Origin: Neovahlkampfia damariscottae
Lineage: Eukaryota; Heterolobosea; Selenaionea; Neovahlkampfiida; Neovahlkampfiidae
DNA: 14,597 bases
Reading direction: 5' to 3'
Assembly (NCBI GenBank): GCA_016618085.1
Contig: JABLTG010000027.1
Coordinates: 127,832 to 142,428, forward strand
Below the pieces are notes generated by a model. The model searched no databases. It was not told the DNA's origin and saw only the letters and a program-made list of their open reading frames with translations. A program made the translations under genes and the position numbers. Shown in pieces: positions 1 to 9,649 of the stretch (position 1 is the first letter of the stretch; every line of letters begins with the position of its first letter).

Positions 1-1285
1 ACAACTGTTTGATTGTTTCTTTTGGAATATTTTTATTTAAGTATTCAATTTTATAAATTTCATTCAATTGGTCTTGAAGTTTAAACGGATCTGGCATTTC
101 TTTAGTCTTTCTTGGTTTTGATAAATTTAAAACGTCATCAAAAGTATTGGCATGAAACACTCTTTCCGATAAACATTCTAACAAACAAAATAATTTTGTC
201 AACGTTGCTGGAACAGAACAATGATCAAATAATCTTGAATCTAATGTTCCTTTTTTAATATAAGGATTAATTGAAATCGCAGGAACACGATAACCTAAAG
301 TGGAAAACACTCCATCATTTAAATTTTTAACTTTATCTTTCATTTTTGGGAGTGATGGTGATTGAACATGATCCTAAAATCCACCATGTTCATCACAAAC
401 AATTAAAAACAAAGTTTCTTCAAATTGCTTTTCATTTGAAAGTAAAGCAGTATAAATATCAAGAATCAATTGTTCACCTGGTCTCATATCATGTGGAGGA
501 TGTTGATCTTGTGCAATATCATCACCTGATGTAAAAAAACAAGGTTCTAGAAAAGAATATTTTGGTAAATTCCCATCTTTTGCTGCTTTATAAAAATCAT
601 GAAATGGTTCAATATTTTCTGTTTTTTTATCTTTCATTCTTTTGAGCATGTTTAAATTGAGAACTGAAGTTCCTGAAATATCATGATAATAAATTTTCCA
701 TTCATCATCTTCAAATAAATCAAAAATGATTTTTGACTTATTCACTTCTGTGTTAGTTGTCACTCCGTCACTTGTTCCACAATGTAAAAACCAACGATTT
801 GGATGAGTTGGACCTGCTAGTGAAGAATGCCATGAATCAAAGACACAAAATTCCTGTGCTAATATTGAAATAATTGGAAGTTGTTGTGGTGTAAAACAAT
901 GCACATGTCTCAGCTTCAATTTTGACTAACTTTTCAGGTGGCAGATAAAGGTTTTTTAATGACCATCGTTTTGAAATTAATTGTTTATATGCAACTGAAT
1001 AAGCGTCTGATATCCATTCTCCTTAATAAAGAATTGTGTTAAAAAAAATTAATTCTTCAAAACCTTTTAATTGTTTTTCAACGTGATCATCAACTTCATG
1101 GCTCAAGTCAATTAATTGTATATATTGAGCTTTTGCACAAGGTTTTACACCTTCTACTTCAAATTGATCCTCTTTTCCTTTAATTCCATTTACACCATCC
1201 ATGTATCCAAAAATATGATCAAAACTTCTATTTTCCATGCATAAGACGACAACTTTTTTAATTATTCCTTCTGTTGATTTTGGTT
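1..1285 (-). pseudogene. Phosphoesterase/phospholipase C-like gene, interrupted and cut by window edge
   Basis: This resembles the bacterial-type phospholipase C/acid phosphatase phosphoesterase family, which hydrolyses phosphodiester or phosphomonoester bonds. Family blocks appear in order on the minus strand: VVVLCMENRSFDHIFGY (about 1250-1200), SHEVDDHVEKQLKG (about 1110-1060), HCFTPQQLP through GPTHPNRWF (about 907-800), WKIYYHDISGT, LPKYSFLEP, QHPPHDMRPGEQ, and CDEHGGF-stop-DHV at about 400-355. A TAG at 374-376 sits where the family usually has Tyr, and the frame then stays open with family-like sequence (GYRVPAISINPYIKKGT) to base 1. The blocks either side of about 920-1050 lie in different frames. 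The sequence between them does not look like the family, and joining them would need atypical introns (about 42 and 22 nt). The 5' end abuts a dynamin fragment in another frame. I read this as a decaying or rearranged copy. A sequencing error at the TAG or unusual splicing are alternatives. Confidence 0.62.
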
Positions 1286-1488
1286 CTAAACGAAACAAAT
1301 AATGATGTTCTAGGTCCTTTTGCATTTCTGATACAATTTCCAATATCTTCATCAGTCAAATTTTCACAAGCATCCATTTTTAACAGAGCTGGAGTACTAA
1401 AAGGGTTTTTTAATTTTTTTTTTTTTTTAAAATTACTATTTTGTTGTGAAAATACTGTTGATACGTGCACTACCAAATAATTCATTTG
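1286..1488 (-). pseudogene. Displaced dynamin stalk fragment
   Basis: Read on the minus strand with a putative 40-nt intron (1397-1436) removed, this stretch encodes NELFGSARINSIF, TKYTPALLKMDACENLTDE, then DIGNCIRNAKGPRTSLFV. This matches the dynamin-family stalk signature (GGARI-x2-IF ... DPxExLTDxDI-x2-AI-x-NAxGPRxxLFV) found in classical dynamins, DRP1 and Vps1. Only this one block is recognisable. No GTPase domain precedes it, and the sequence stops resembling dynamin after the LFV. Directly downstream, in another frame, begins phosphoesterase-like coding sequence. No splice pair I tried joins the two frames. A captured or translocated exon fragment, or an assembly chimera, explains this best. 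Confidence is high for the dynamin similarity and lower for the pseudogene interpretation. Confidence 0.62.
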
Positions 1489-1510
1489 GATTTTGAATAT
1501 GTTTTTTTAA

Positions 1511-1789
1511 TTTACTTGAATTTAAATACTTGGTAGAATTTTGGATTCTTTTGTGCGACCACTTTGCTGATTGATTGTTGTTCATCAACTTCAATTTGTA
1601 CGTTTGTCTTTGGGTCACCTTTCCATCTTTCTCTGATAATCTTTGATTGAATTTAAAGGAATATAATTTTTTTTATCTTCCTCTGTGAATAAAACATGGT
1701 GGAAATAAAATGATTGGATAACTGGTTTGTCAACTTGAACAAAATTTGATCTCAACAAGATTTTGATTTATTTTCTATTTTTATTTTTA
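1511..1789 (-). other. Unassigned short open stretches downstream of the Rieske gene
   Basis: No complete gene is visible here. Two minus-strand stretches have protein-like composition in different frames. One (about 1760-1622) reads through VDKPVIQSFYFHHVLF and TEEDKKNYIPLN. The other (about 1640-1515) reads through ERWKGDPKTNVQIEVDEQQ and ends KFYQVFKFK-stop. Neither is a family I recognise, and they do not join in one frame without an assumed indel or intron. They lie between the Rieske stop codon and the dynamin fragment, so they may be further exon debris from the same rearranged locus, or a small unrecognised gene. Confidence 0.3.
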
Positions 1790-3089
1790 TTACCATTCTA
1801 AAGTGTCATTTATCACGTCTTCAAATGATTTACTTTCTTCACAATAGAATTGAGAGAAGTATTTTCTAAATTTCCCAACTTGACCATCCCCATTGACTAA
1901 AACTGGTGTTTTTATGAATCTTTTATAAGCCCATATGTGTCTCTCATTGTCAATTTGTGCTCCTGCTTCTTGTAAAATTAATTTCCCAATAATTTTAGGA
2001 ACCCACCAAGGACCAAAGACACATGTTTGCATTTTTTGTTGCATTGGTTTTACTGGTAATGGTGCATGATAAACATAAAAATTTCCCAAAATAGGAAGCC
2101 AAAAAGTTGTAAAGAAAGAACTTGGACCATCTTGATGAATATCAATATTAAGTGAATAAAATGTTTTGAATCCAAATAGCACTAATGTTGATACCAAAGG
2201 ATATTTGCAAACATGTGATTGTTTTCCTTCACCAACTTCAAGTCTACCTTCATAAGACCAATGTAAAAGTGGAACACCGAAAATTTTAGTAACTCCATGA
2301 ATTCTATTGAAGTGTGCAAGATCAACACCATTTTCTGCAATGTCTTGAATGTGAACATCAATGAAATGTTCTGCAGTTGCATGAATTGAATATGAACCAT
2401 TTTCAACCTGTTTTATTGGACTTGGTTCCCAATGTGGTTCTTCATCATTTGCATGATACCAGACATAAATAAATCTATTTCTTTCTAAACTGGTCCAGAC
2501 TTTAGTCTTTGCGTTTGAAGGAATGCTCTTTCCATTGCCATATGGCACTGAAACACATTTTCCATTTTCGTCAAAGGTCCAACCGTGAAATGGACATTCA
2601 ATACAGTCACCCACTACCTTTCCATGTAAACCTATATTTGCTCCGAGATGTGGACAATAAGCGTTCATGATTGTGACTTTTCCTTTTTGTGTTCTGAAAA
2701 CAGCCAATCTTTCACCTAATGTTTCAACATATTTTATTTCTCTAGCTTTGAGTTCATGTGAATTGCAAACTTTAAACCATCCTTTTGACAAATTTTAATT
2801 TTTTTTTGACAATTTTACCATTTGGATAAGGTTTTGGATATCCTTCGACTTTTGGAAAATATTTTGGAAATTCTCTGCCATGATAAGGTTCTTTAATATC
2901 TGTTGATTGAAATAAAAATTTGTATAGTTGATGAAGCAATGGAATGAGGAAGAGTAAAAAAACAAATCCTGGTAATGCTACAAAAAGGTCAGGTAATTTT
3001 GTGATATATTGTTGATGGTACTCAGGAAAGTAACTTGAAGATTTGTAGTATAAATACCCAAACGAACCAAGGAATAATTCTCCTAGCAT
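1790..3089 (-). CDS. Membrane-anchored Rieske oxygenase, sterol 7-desaturase (DAF-36/Neverland) type
   Basis: Two exons (3089-2819 and 2781-1790) flank a 37-nt intron at 2782-2818 and give about 420 residues. The join restores PNGWFKVCNSHEL, a conserved entry to the Rieske domain. A hydrophobic segment at about residues 32-60 should anchor the protein in a membrane. The Rieske [2Fe-2S] ligands are C133, H135, C153 and H156 (C-x-H-x17-C-x2-H). The mononuclear iron site is ENGVDLAHFNRIH, with D244, H247 and H252. This architecture (N-terminal membrane helix, Rieske domain, catalytic C-terminal domain) and length match cholesterol 7-desaturases, which introduce the sterol delta-7 double bond in animals and ciliates. 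The substrate is inferred from family only. The start ATG at 3089 is the first of the frame and has a CCAAT element 30 nt upstream. It is divergent from strumpellin across 151 bp. Confidence 0.88.
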
Positions 3090-3240
3090 CGGAATAACTT
3101 GTTTGATTTTTCAATGTCATTGGTCAAAATTTGAAAGAACTTAATCCCTTCTCAAATTGAAACTTATCAGAGAAAATGAACTCTGCAGAGAATTAATTAT
3201 TTTAACTTCTAATATTTTTTTATTGGTCAATTACTTTCGA
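3090..3240. promoter_or_regulatory. Divergent promoter region between Rieske and strumpellin genes
   Basis: This 151-bp space separates two start codons facing outward. It contains the 9-mer ATTGGTCAA twice, at 3119-3127 and 3222-3230. Read from each gene, one copy lies close to its start: ATTGG 15-19 nt before the plus-strand ATG at 3241, and CCAAT about 30 nt before the minus-strand ATG at 3089. Similar CCAAT/ATTGG cores sit near other starts in the window, so I infer a shared promoter element. No TATA-like motif can be singled out in such AT-rich DNA. Confidence 0.45.
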
Positions 3241-6200
3241 ATGAATTTTACTTCAGAGTCCAATCTCTGTGGTCAAACACTATTAAGATTAGTGAGTCAT
3301 GGAAACTCTATAGTTTCAGAAATTCTTCGTTTAAGTAACTACATTCCAGAAGTCTTCTATTTAAAAGACAAAAAATATGCGGACATTATTTTTGATTTTC
3401 GTTATATGAATAATGAAGATGCTTTAGACGCAAAAATTCAAAAAAGCTCAGTAAATTAAATTTTATAAGTTACTTATTTGAAATAGGTTTTATTGGATTT
3501 GGATGAATCCTTCAAAGAAAGTCACTTGGTAATTTTAGAAAGATTTTATTTAGTTTTCGACAATATTTTCAAATATATTCAAGATTTTATTAAATTTATC
3601 AATGAATTAGAAAGTGGTGTTGTTTTTATTCAACAAACATTTCAAGTATTTGTTTTAAAATTTTTAACATTATTTAAAGTCAGTGTTGGTTAATTCACAA
3701 GGAAAACAATTAATAGCAGAAGCATTACATATTTATGGAGTTATGTTACTCTTAGTTGATTTAAAAATACCAGGTGAAGTTCGTGAAAGGTAAAAACCAA
3801 AATTTCGATATAACACACAAAAAAGAATGATCATGTCATATTATCGATACAAAGGAAGTGGTGAAATTACAAACATAGATAAAGTTTGCAAATTATTTAA
3901 AAACACAGGATTTATTCCAGGAAAAAAAACACCTCCAAGTTATCCAATTGAATATTTTTCAAGGTTTAAAATTCCTTCAGATATCATTTCTATGATTATT
4001 GGAAGATTAAGATCCGATGATATATACTTACAAACTTCATATTATCCATTACCTGAACATCGTTCAACTGCTTTATTTACACAAGCTGGAATGCTTTTTG
4101 TAATTTTATATTTTCAACCAGATATTTTAATCAAAGAAAAAGTAAAAACTTGATTACTTTATTAACTAATTTAAAAGTCAATTATGAGAGAAATTGTTGA
4201 TAAACATTTTCCTGACATGTTTGTGGTTACTTGGTATTTAGGTTTCACAGTTGATATTTCTGTTGTTTGGTCTGAGTATAAAGCAGCTTCACTTGCAATT
4301 TCAAATACAATTTCACATCAATCTGTCAAAGAAGAAACACAAAAACATTTAAAAAATTTGGAAGAATCAGTTGAAGAAGTCAAAGGATACTTGACAGAAG
4401 TAAAAAAAAAAAAATGAAAATTAACAAATATAGGGTGTTTTACAAGAAGAATATGTTTTAGATAATATAAATAAATTGATGAATTGTTTACGTAAATCTA
4501 ATGTAACTTTACGATGGTTAATGCTTCACAGAAGATGTTCAAATAAAAAATTAAAAGATTTAGTTGTACAAATGACAAATTCAGAAGATATTTTATATTT
4601 ATTATTGAATGTTGCTCAATTTGAATACGTTTTAAAAAAGATGTTTTCAGGAATGTTGGAACAAAAAGAAAAAAAATGGAATGAATGTAAAGATCAATGT
4701 AAAGAGAGAATGTTATCATTATCAGAATACTACAGTAAAAAAAGAAAAAAAATTTTAATTCATTTGAATAAGGTGGTGAAAAAGTATTAGCAAAAAATCA
4801 AAAAGATGATCAATTAGAAATTTGGTTTAAAGATATTTCTGAAAAAATTACTGAATTGAATTATGAAGATTCAACCTTAGCAGGAAGAAAAATACAACAA
4901 TTATTAATTGCACTGGAAGAAGTTGAAGAATTTCATCAAGTAATTTCAATTTTGAAAAAATTAACATCAAATAGATTAATAGTAGTTTACATGTTAAACA
5001 ATATTTAAGTGATACAAGAGATTTATTAAAAAAAATGATTCGTTATGTGAATGTTAAAGATGATGTAATGATTACTATATCAACAATTTCAGATATTTCA
5101 TACGCTTGGGAAATTATTGATGATTATGTAATGTCAATGCAATCTAAAATTAAAAAAGATCCACTTTTAATTATTAAAATTAGATCTACATTTTTGAAAT
5201 TGGCAACAATGTTAGAGTTACCTTGTGTTAGAATTTCACAAGCAAAATCTGATGATATCATTAGTGTATCAAAATACTTTTCAGGTGAATTGGTTAATTT
5301 TGTTAGAAAGACATTAGAAATTATACCAATGACAATGTTTGCAACATTAAATGAAATTATTGATATTCAAACACATAAATTAGATCAAATTCCAACAAAA
5401 TTACCAAAAGATCAATTAAAAGATTATGCTCAATTAGATATTCGTTATGAATTGGCAAAAGCAACATATGAAATTTCAAAATTCACAGAAGGTATTTATG
5501 CAATGGATACAACATTAGTTGGAATTATTGAAATTGACCCAAAAGGATTATTAGAAGATGGTATCAGAAAAGTAAAGAAAAGCTTAAAAATATTCATTTT
5601 TCAACTAGGAATTGGTTAGACAAATTGTAATGGTTTTAGATGAGACACTAGTATTCAAATCAAATGGAAAAATTATAGATTTTGAAAATAAATTAAAAAC
5701 TGTTTCTGATAAATTACAAGGAATGTTTCGTTCATTTGAGTATATTCAAGATTATGTTAATGTTTATGGATTGAAAGTATGGCAAGAAGAATTTTCAAGA
5801 ATAATAAATTTCAATATTGAACAAGAATGTAATAGATTTTTAAAAAAGAAAATTTATGAATGGCAATCATCATATCAATCTGAAGTAATTACTATTCCAA
5901 AATCAAAAAAATTAGATGATTTTTCAAATACATTTTTAGGAAGAGTTCTTAGAGAACTTCAAATTCAAATTGATCCAAAAAGATCAACTTATATTTCACA
6001 ATTAAATGGTTGGTATGATATAAATACAGGAGTTGAAATCATTGGTGCACAATTCTTTCATTTGTTATTTAGATCATTAGGAGTTCATGGATTATTTGGA
6101 ATTGATACATTAACATCTTTTACTATTGTTAGATTATTACAAAAATTTAGAGATGCATATGAAAAATTAATTTTAGAAAATGAAGTTATTAAAGTTCAAG

Positions 6201-7002
6201 TTATTCAAGGATTAGAAAATAGAATCAATCCACCATCAACATTACCAACAAATATTTCAAAATATTATAGTTTAGCATTATCAAAATTATTCAAAGTTTG
6301 GGATTTCTTTGCTGATGTTGTTATTAAAATTGGTAAATGTCAATTAATTAGAAAACATATTTCAAGTCAATTGAATGTAAGAAATGAAATATTTATTCAT
6401 CATTTTTGAAGTTTTGTTGTAAAGTTGATGCCAATGAACTTTCTTCATGTTTAGAAGTAATTAATATTGGAATTTTAACTGAAATTTATCAACATTTTTC
6501 TTATCCAGATTCAAAACCACATCCATCTGGTGAAAATCCACTTTTATATCAAATATCAACATTTTTAGAAAGAACAGGAATGACATCTCCTTTTGAAAAA
6601 ATTTATTTTACATCAAATTATCTTGAACATTTATCATTAGTTTTATTCTTATTTGTAATTTCACAAAAAGATAAATTAATGTATGATCATCATTCTGAAT
6701 CATTAAAGAAAAAGAAAAAAGATGATATTTTAGATCCAATTCCATTGGTTGTTGGTTTAAATACAATTTTACATCAATTTCATTCCAGTGAAAAATTGAA
6801 ATTTCTATCTTATTTAGGTCAATATATTCGTTCAAGATTGGATACTTTTGTGATTTATGAAAAGAATCCAGAAATTCCGGCCGATGTTAGAACTATTTTA
6901 TGTTTGATGGAAGAATTTTCACGTTTGGCAAATATTCCAAGAAAAATTATTGAATCTTATGTTCCAAGTTATTTATTTGCAAAATATGTTGAAAAAAAAT
7001 AA
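3241..7002 (+). CDS. WASHC5: Strumpellin, WASH complex subunit 5
   Basis: Ten exons (3241-3450, 3487-3645, 3680-3789, 3826-4141, 4178-4399, 4434-4734, 4773-4939, 4975-5571, 5609-6376, 6412-7002) encode about 1146 residues, close to human strumpellin (1159). Similarity is continuous from [19 protein letters not shown] at the N terminus, through [73 protein letters not shown] and EQECNRFL, to the PEIPADV block near the C terminus. Every join restores the family sequence exactly. Introns are 34-38 nt. Strumpellin is the large helical subunit of the WASH regulatory complex, which activates Arp2/3-driven actin assembly on endosomes for cargo sorting. The start at 3241 matches the N terminus of homologues; an upstream in-frame ATG at 3157 would add 28 residues without counterpart. 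It is followed by BUD31 after 75 bp. Confidence 0.96.
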
Positions 7003-7077
7003 ATTTTACTTTTTAATCGTTGATTGGATGTAATTATTCCGCCAATCATCTTCAATAAATATTCATCCAAACAAAAA
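7003..7077 (+). promoter_or_regulatory. Strumpellin-BUD31 spacer with CCAAT elements
   Basis: This 75-bp spacer between the strumpellin stop and the BUD31 start holds TGATTGG at 7021-7027 and CCAATCA at 7042-7048, the latter 30-36 nt before the ATG. The 15-mer CCAATCATCTTCAAT at 7042-7056 recurs exactly just before the MSS4 start (11393-11407). It probably acts as a core promoter or transcription-start element, which is an inference from recurrence and position. Confidence 0.4.
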
Positions 7078-7551
7078 ATGCCTAAGATTAAAACTAAAAG
7101 GACAAAAACTCCTGAAGGATTTGATAAAGTTGAAGAAACATTGAATGAACTGGAAAAAGAAATGAGAAACGCTGAAAATGAACCAACAGAAGGAAAATCC
7201 AAATCTGAACTTTTTTGGCCAATAATGAGAAGTAAAAAACCAGTTGTAATTATTAATTAATCCTTAGTCAATCATAAGCGTTCGAGGTATATTTATGAAA
7301 TGTATTATAAAAGAAAAGAAATTTCTAAAGAACTTTATGAATTTTTGTTACGTGAAGGTTATGGTGATTCTGTTCTAATTGCAAAATGGAAGAAACAAGG
7401 ATACGAAAAATTGTGTTGTGTTTCATGTATTCAAACAAAAGATCATAATTTTAAAACTACATGTATTTGTCGTGTACCTCAATCAGAAAGAAGTCAAAAA
7501 AATATTCAATGTGTCACATGTGGTTGTAAAGGATGCTCATCAGGAGATTAA
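7078..7551 (+). CDS. BUD31: BUD31/G10 spliceosome-associated protein
   Basis: Two exons (7078-7231, 7268-7551) around a 36-nt intron give 145 residues, matching the roughly 144 of human BUD31. The protein starts [20 protein letters not shown], contains the conserved [21 protein letters not shown] and FWPI segments, and the splice join gives [18 protein letters not shown]. The C-terminal half carries [15 protein letters not shown], the CIQTKDHNF block and a Cys-rich zinc-binding end (CICRVP ... CVTCGCKGC). BUD31 is a core component of the activated spliceosome in the nucleus. The ATG at 7078 aligns with the family start, so the in-frame sequence from about 7024 is treated as 5' UTR. It is convergent with the SET gene, 55 bp away. 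Confidence 0.95.
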
Positions 7552-7606
7552 AATGTCAAAAATTTATTCATTTTTTTTACATAGTCTTTATTTTTTTTTT
7601 TCAATT
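7552..7606. other. Convergent 3' intergenic spacer, BUD31 and SET gene
   Basis: Only 55 bp separate the stop codons of two genes pointing at each other. It is T-rich on the plus strand, with runs of eight or more T. Both transcripts must end here or overlap into the opposite gene. No separate terminator structure was seen. Confidence 0.4.
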
Positions 7607-9556
7607 TTATCTAAAATATTTCTTACATTTCAAAGAACCACAAAAACAATCAATATAATCTTTGATTTTGTAATTATAATTAAATTCCAAAGGATCTCCT
7701 TTTTTAATATCTTTTAATGCAAAAAATGCAATTCTTGAAAATTTATCATCTCTATTATCAATGTAAATATTTTTTGCAATCAAATTTGGATCACAAGAAT
7801 GATTAAAATATTTAGTAAAGTTACCATAATCCGTTGAATCAATGGAAAATTCATTTGTATAATTTTCAAATTCCAACATGTCAAACAAAAAACTACAACC
7901 AACTTCGTCATAAATAATTCCTCTAGTTTCAGCTATTTTTTCTGATATTATTTCACCTTTATATTCACCAATGAATGTACCTTGTGGAATATCTTGCAAT
8001 GATTTAACACTCCATCCAATTTTATCTTTAAAATATACTTCAAATTGAAATGAATCATTCATTCCTTTTTGAACTAATCTCATTGGACAATTAAAATCAC
8101 ATTCACATTTCGAGTTGCATTCATAAATCTTTAAAACCATATAATTTATCAATTTATCATCAATATATGGTGGTGTTTCATTTTCTTTTGAACATTCACA
8201 TGATTCTAATTGATAACATGATAATCCAAATTCTTGTGAACAATTACATCCAGTTATAAAATTTTTATCAAATAATACATTTGAATCAACACCTTCTCCA
8301 CATATATTTTCATTTACATAAATATTTGATTGATAATTTTCAAAATTCTTTTCATTTTTTAATTTGATTGGATGAAAACTTTTTCCTTGAGATATATCAT
8401 CTATTTCATAAAACGTGGAATCATTTTTTTTAATTTTCTTTTCTCTATAGAATTTGTTAAATTCATTAAAATTCATTAAATTTGATGAATTTGATAATTC
8501 TGTTTCAATATCTTTGATTAAACAATCAATTTCTTCAACTGAATTAAATTTTTTAATTCTTTCATTGATCAAAAATTTTTGAATATTTTTTGGATTTCTA
8601 TTGAAAATAAATGAAAAAAGGATTGAAATAATCCCAATATTTAACTTTTCTGATTCAAATTTTTTCAAAAAGTAACTTAATTTTCCTACTTCAAATTTTG
8701 TTAATTTCGAATTTTTTGGTAACATCCTTGAGAAGTGTAAAAAAAATAAAATTCGAAATATTACCTGAAATATATTAAATCTCTATCATTTTCATAAAAA
8801 TTATTCAATTCGGACATTATTTCAATTTTCAATACTTTCGAAAATTTGTTTAAAGAAAATAAAAATGAATCATTTTTCATATCATTCTCTTTCACTGAAA
8901 AATCACATCTTCAAGAAAATGAAATTAAAACTAATAAAATACCTTTTTATATCAATTAAAACAGGATTTTCAGAAAAATAACCAAAAACAATGGCGTACT
9001 CATTGCCATTTGAACGAGTTAAATTTCCCAAATAAATACTCATTTTCAAGTTATCTATTTTGACTAATTTATAATGATCAGTTGTAAATGTTGTAAAATT
9101 ATCTTTAGTAAACTGAATATCATCTGAGTAAACAACAGAAACTAATTTATGAATTTTAACTCGAAAACTAATTTCTTTTTTCAATTTTTCTGTGATTGAA
9201 ATATCAGAATCTGATGAATCATCTGAACTTTCGTCTTCATTAAAAACTTCAATTTTTTCATTTTCCAATTTTCTTTTTTTTTCATTGCTAGAAATCTTAG
9301 TGTATTTTCTTATTTTTTTTGGTGGAATAACTTTGGTTTCGGATTCATTCATATCAAATTGAAGTCGGTTTAGTAATGATATAAATTTTGAATTCTCGTA
9401 TTCTTCAGGTTTTACTTCTTCAATAGAAATTATTTTTTTACACTTGAGTATTTTCAACAGTGATTTTAAAACATTATTGGATTCAAAATTTATAATTGAA
9501 AGAAAGTTTTTGTTTAAATTTGATGAATTTGTTTTGTGTTGATCTCCACTAATCAT
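7607..9556 (-). CDS. SET-domain histone lysine methyltransferase, SUV39/G9a class
   Basis: Three exons (9556-8943, 8908-8765, 8726-7607) with 34- and 38-nt introns encode about 625 residues. Exon 3 carries a Cys-rich pre-SET domain at about 413-466 (CNCSQEFGLSC, CECSK, CNSKCECDFNC). The SET domain runs about 481-605, with GWSVKSLQDIPQGTFIGEY, the cofactor/active-site motif YFNHSCDPN and EFNYNY. A post-SET CFCGSLKC follows at about 613-620. Pre-SET plus post-SET is characteristic of histone H3 lysine 9 methyltransferases, so a heterochromatin role is likely. The N-terminal 400 residues are not recognised. They include basic NLS-like clusters (PPKKIRKY, KKRKLE) and an acidic Ser/Asp run. I found no chromodomain, ankyrin repeats or SRA domain. 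The start is the first ATG of the frame; CCAATCA lies 21-27 nt upstream on the coding strand. Confidence 0.9.
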
Positions 9557-9649
9557 TGTTTTTGAAGAAAACAATTTGATTGGACACAATTTAAGCGAGA
9601 AAAAGTTTATTTTCTTTATAAATTGTTTAATTAGAATAGATCTTCTTTT
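9557..9649 (-). promoter_or_regulatory. SET gene upstream spacer with CCAATCA
   Basis: This 93-bp spacer lies between the stop codon of the upstream cyclotransferase gene and the SET gene start. On the coding strand CCAATCA occurs at 9583-9577, 21-27 nt before the ATG, the same motif and similar spacing as at BUD31, MSS4 and the cyclotransferase gene. Nothing else stands out. Confidence 0.35.

Noticed and set aside
374-376. TAG as a reassigned sense codon (alternative genetic code)
   Set aside because: Only one in-frame TAG is needed, in a locus that shows other damage. The roughly 1146-codon strumpellin gene and all other genes read through with no TAG or TGA, and TGA and TAA act as stops.
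364-376. Ultra-short intron ending at the TTTTAG in the DEHGG motif
   Set aside because: The only GT before it would give an 11-nt intron, shift the frame and delete conserved residues.
917-938. A 22-nt intron joining PPEK to HVHCFTPQQ in the phosphoesterase
   Set aside because: It restores the frame nicely but is well below the 31-38 nt range of the other introns and lacks the usual GTAA start, so I did not use it to model an intact gene.
1411-1429. Long T run as a retroposed poly(A) tail of the dynamin fragment
   Set aside because: It lies inside a sequence bounded by GT and AG that, when removed, restores dynamin similarity, so it is better explained as an A-rich intron; a retrocopy would lack the intron.
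3157-3240. Strumpellin start at 3157
   Set aside because: The extra 28 residues have no counterpart in the family, whereas the ATG at 3241 aligns with the N terminus of homologues and has an ATTGG element 15-19 nt upstream.
7379-7717. Plus-strand open frame overlapping BUD31 exon 2 and the SET 3' end
   Set aside because: It is a shadow of BUD31 in another frame, extending into T-rich spacer, with no protein-like conservation.
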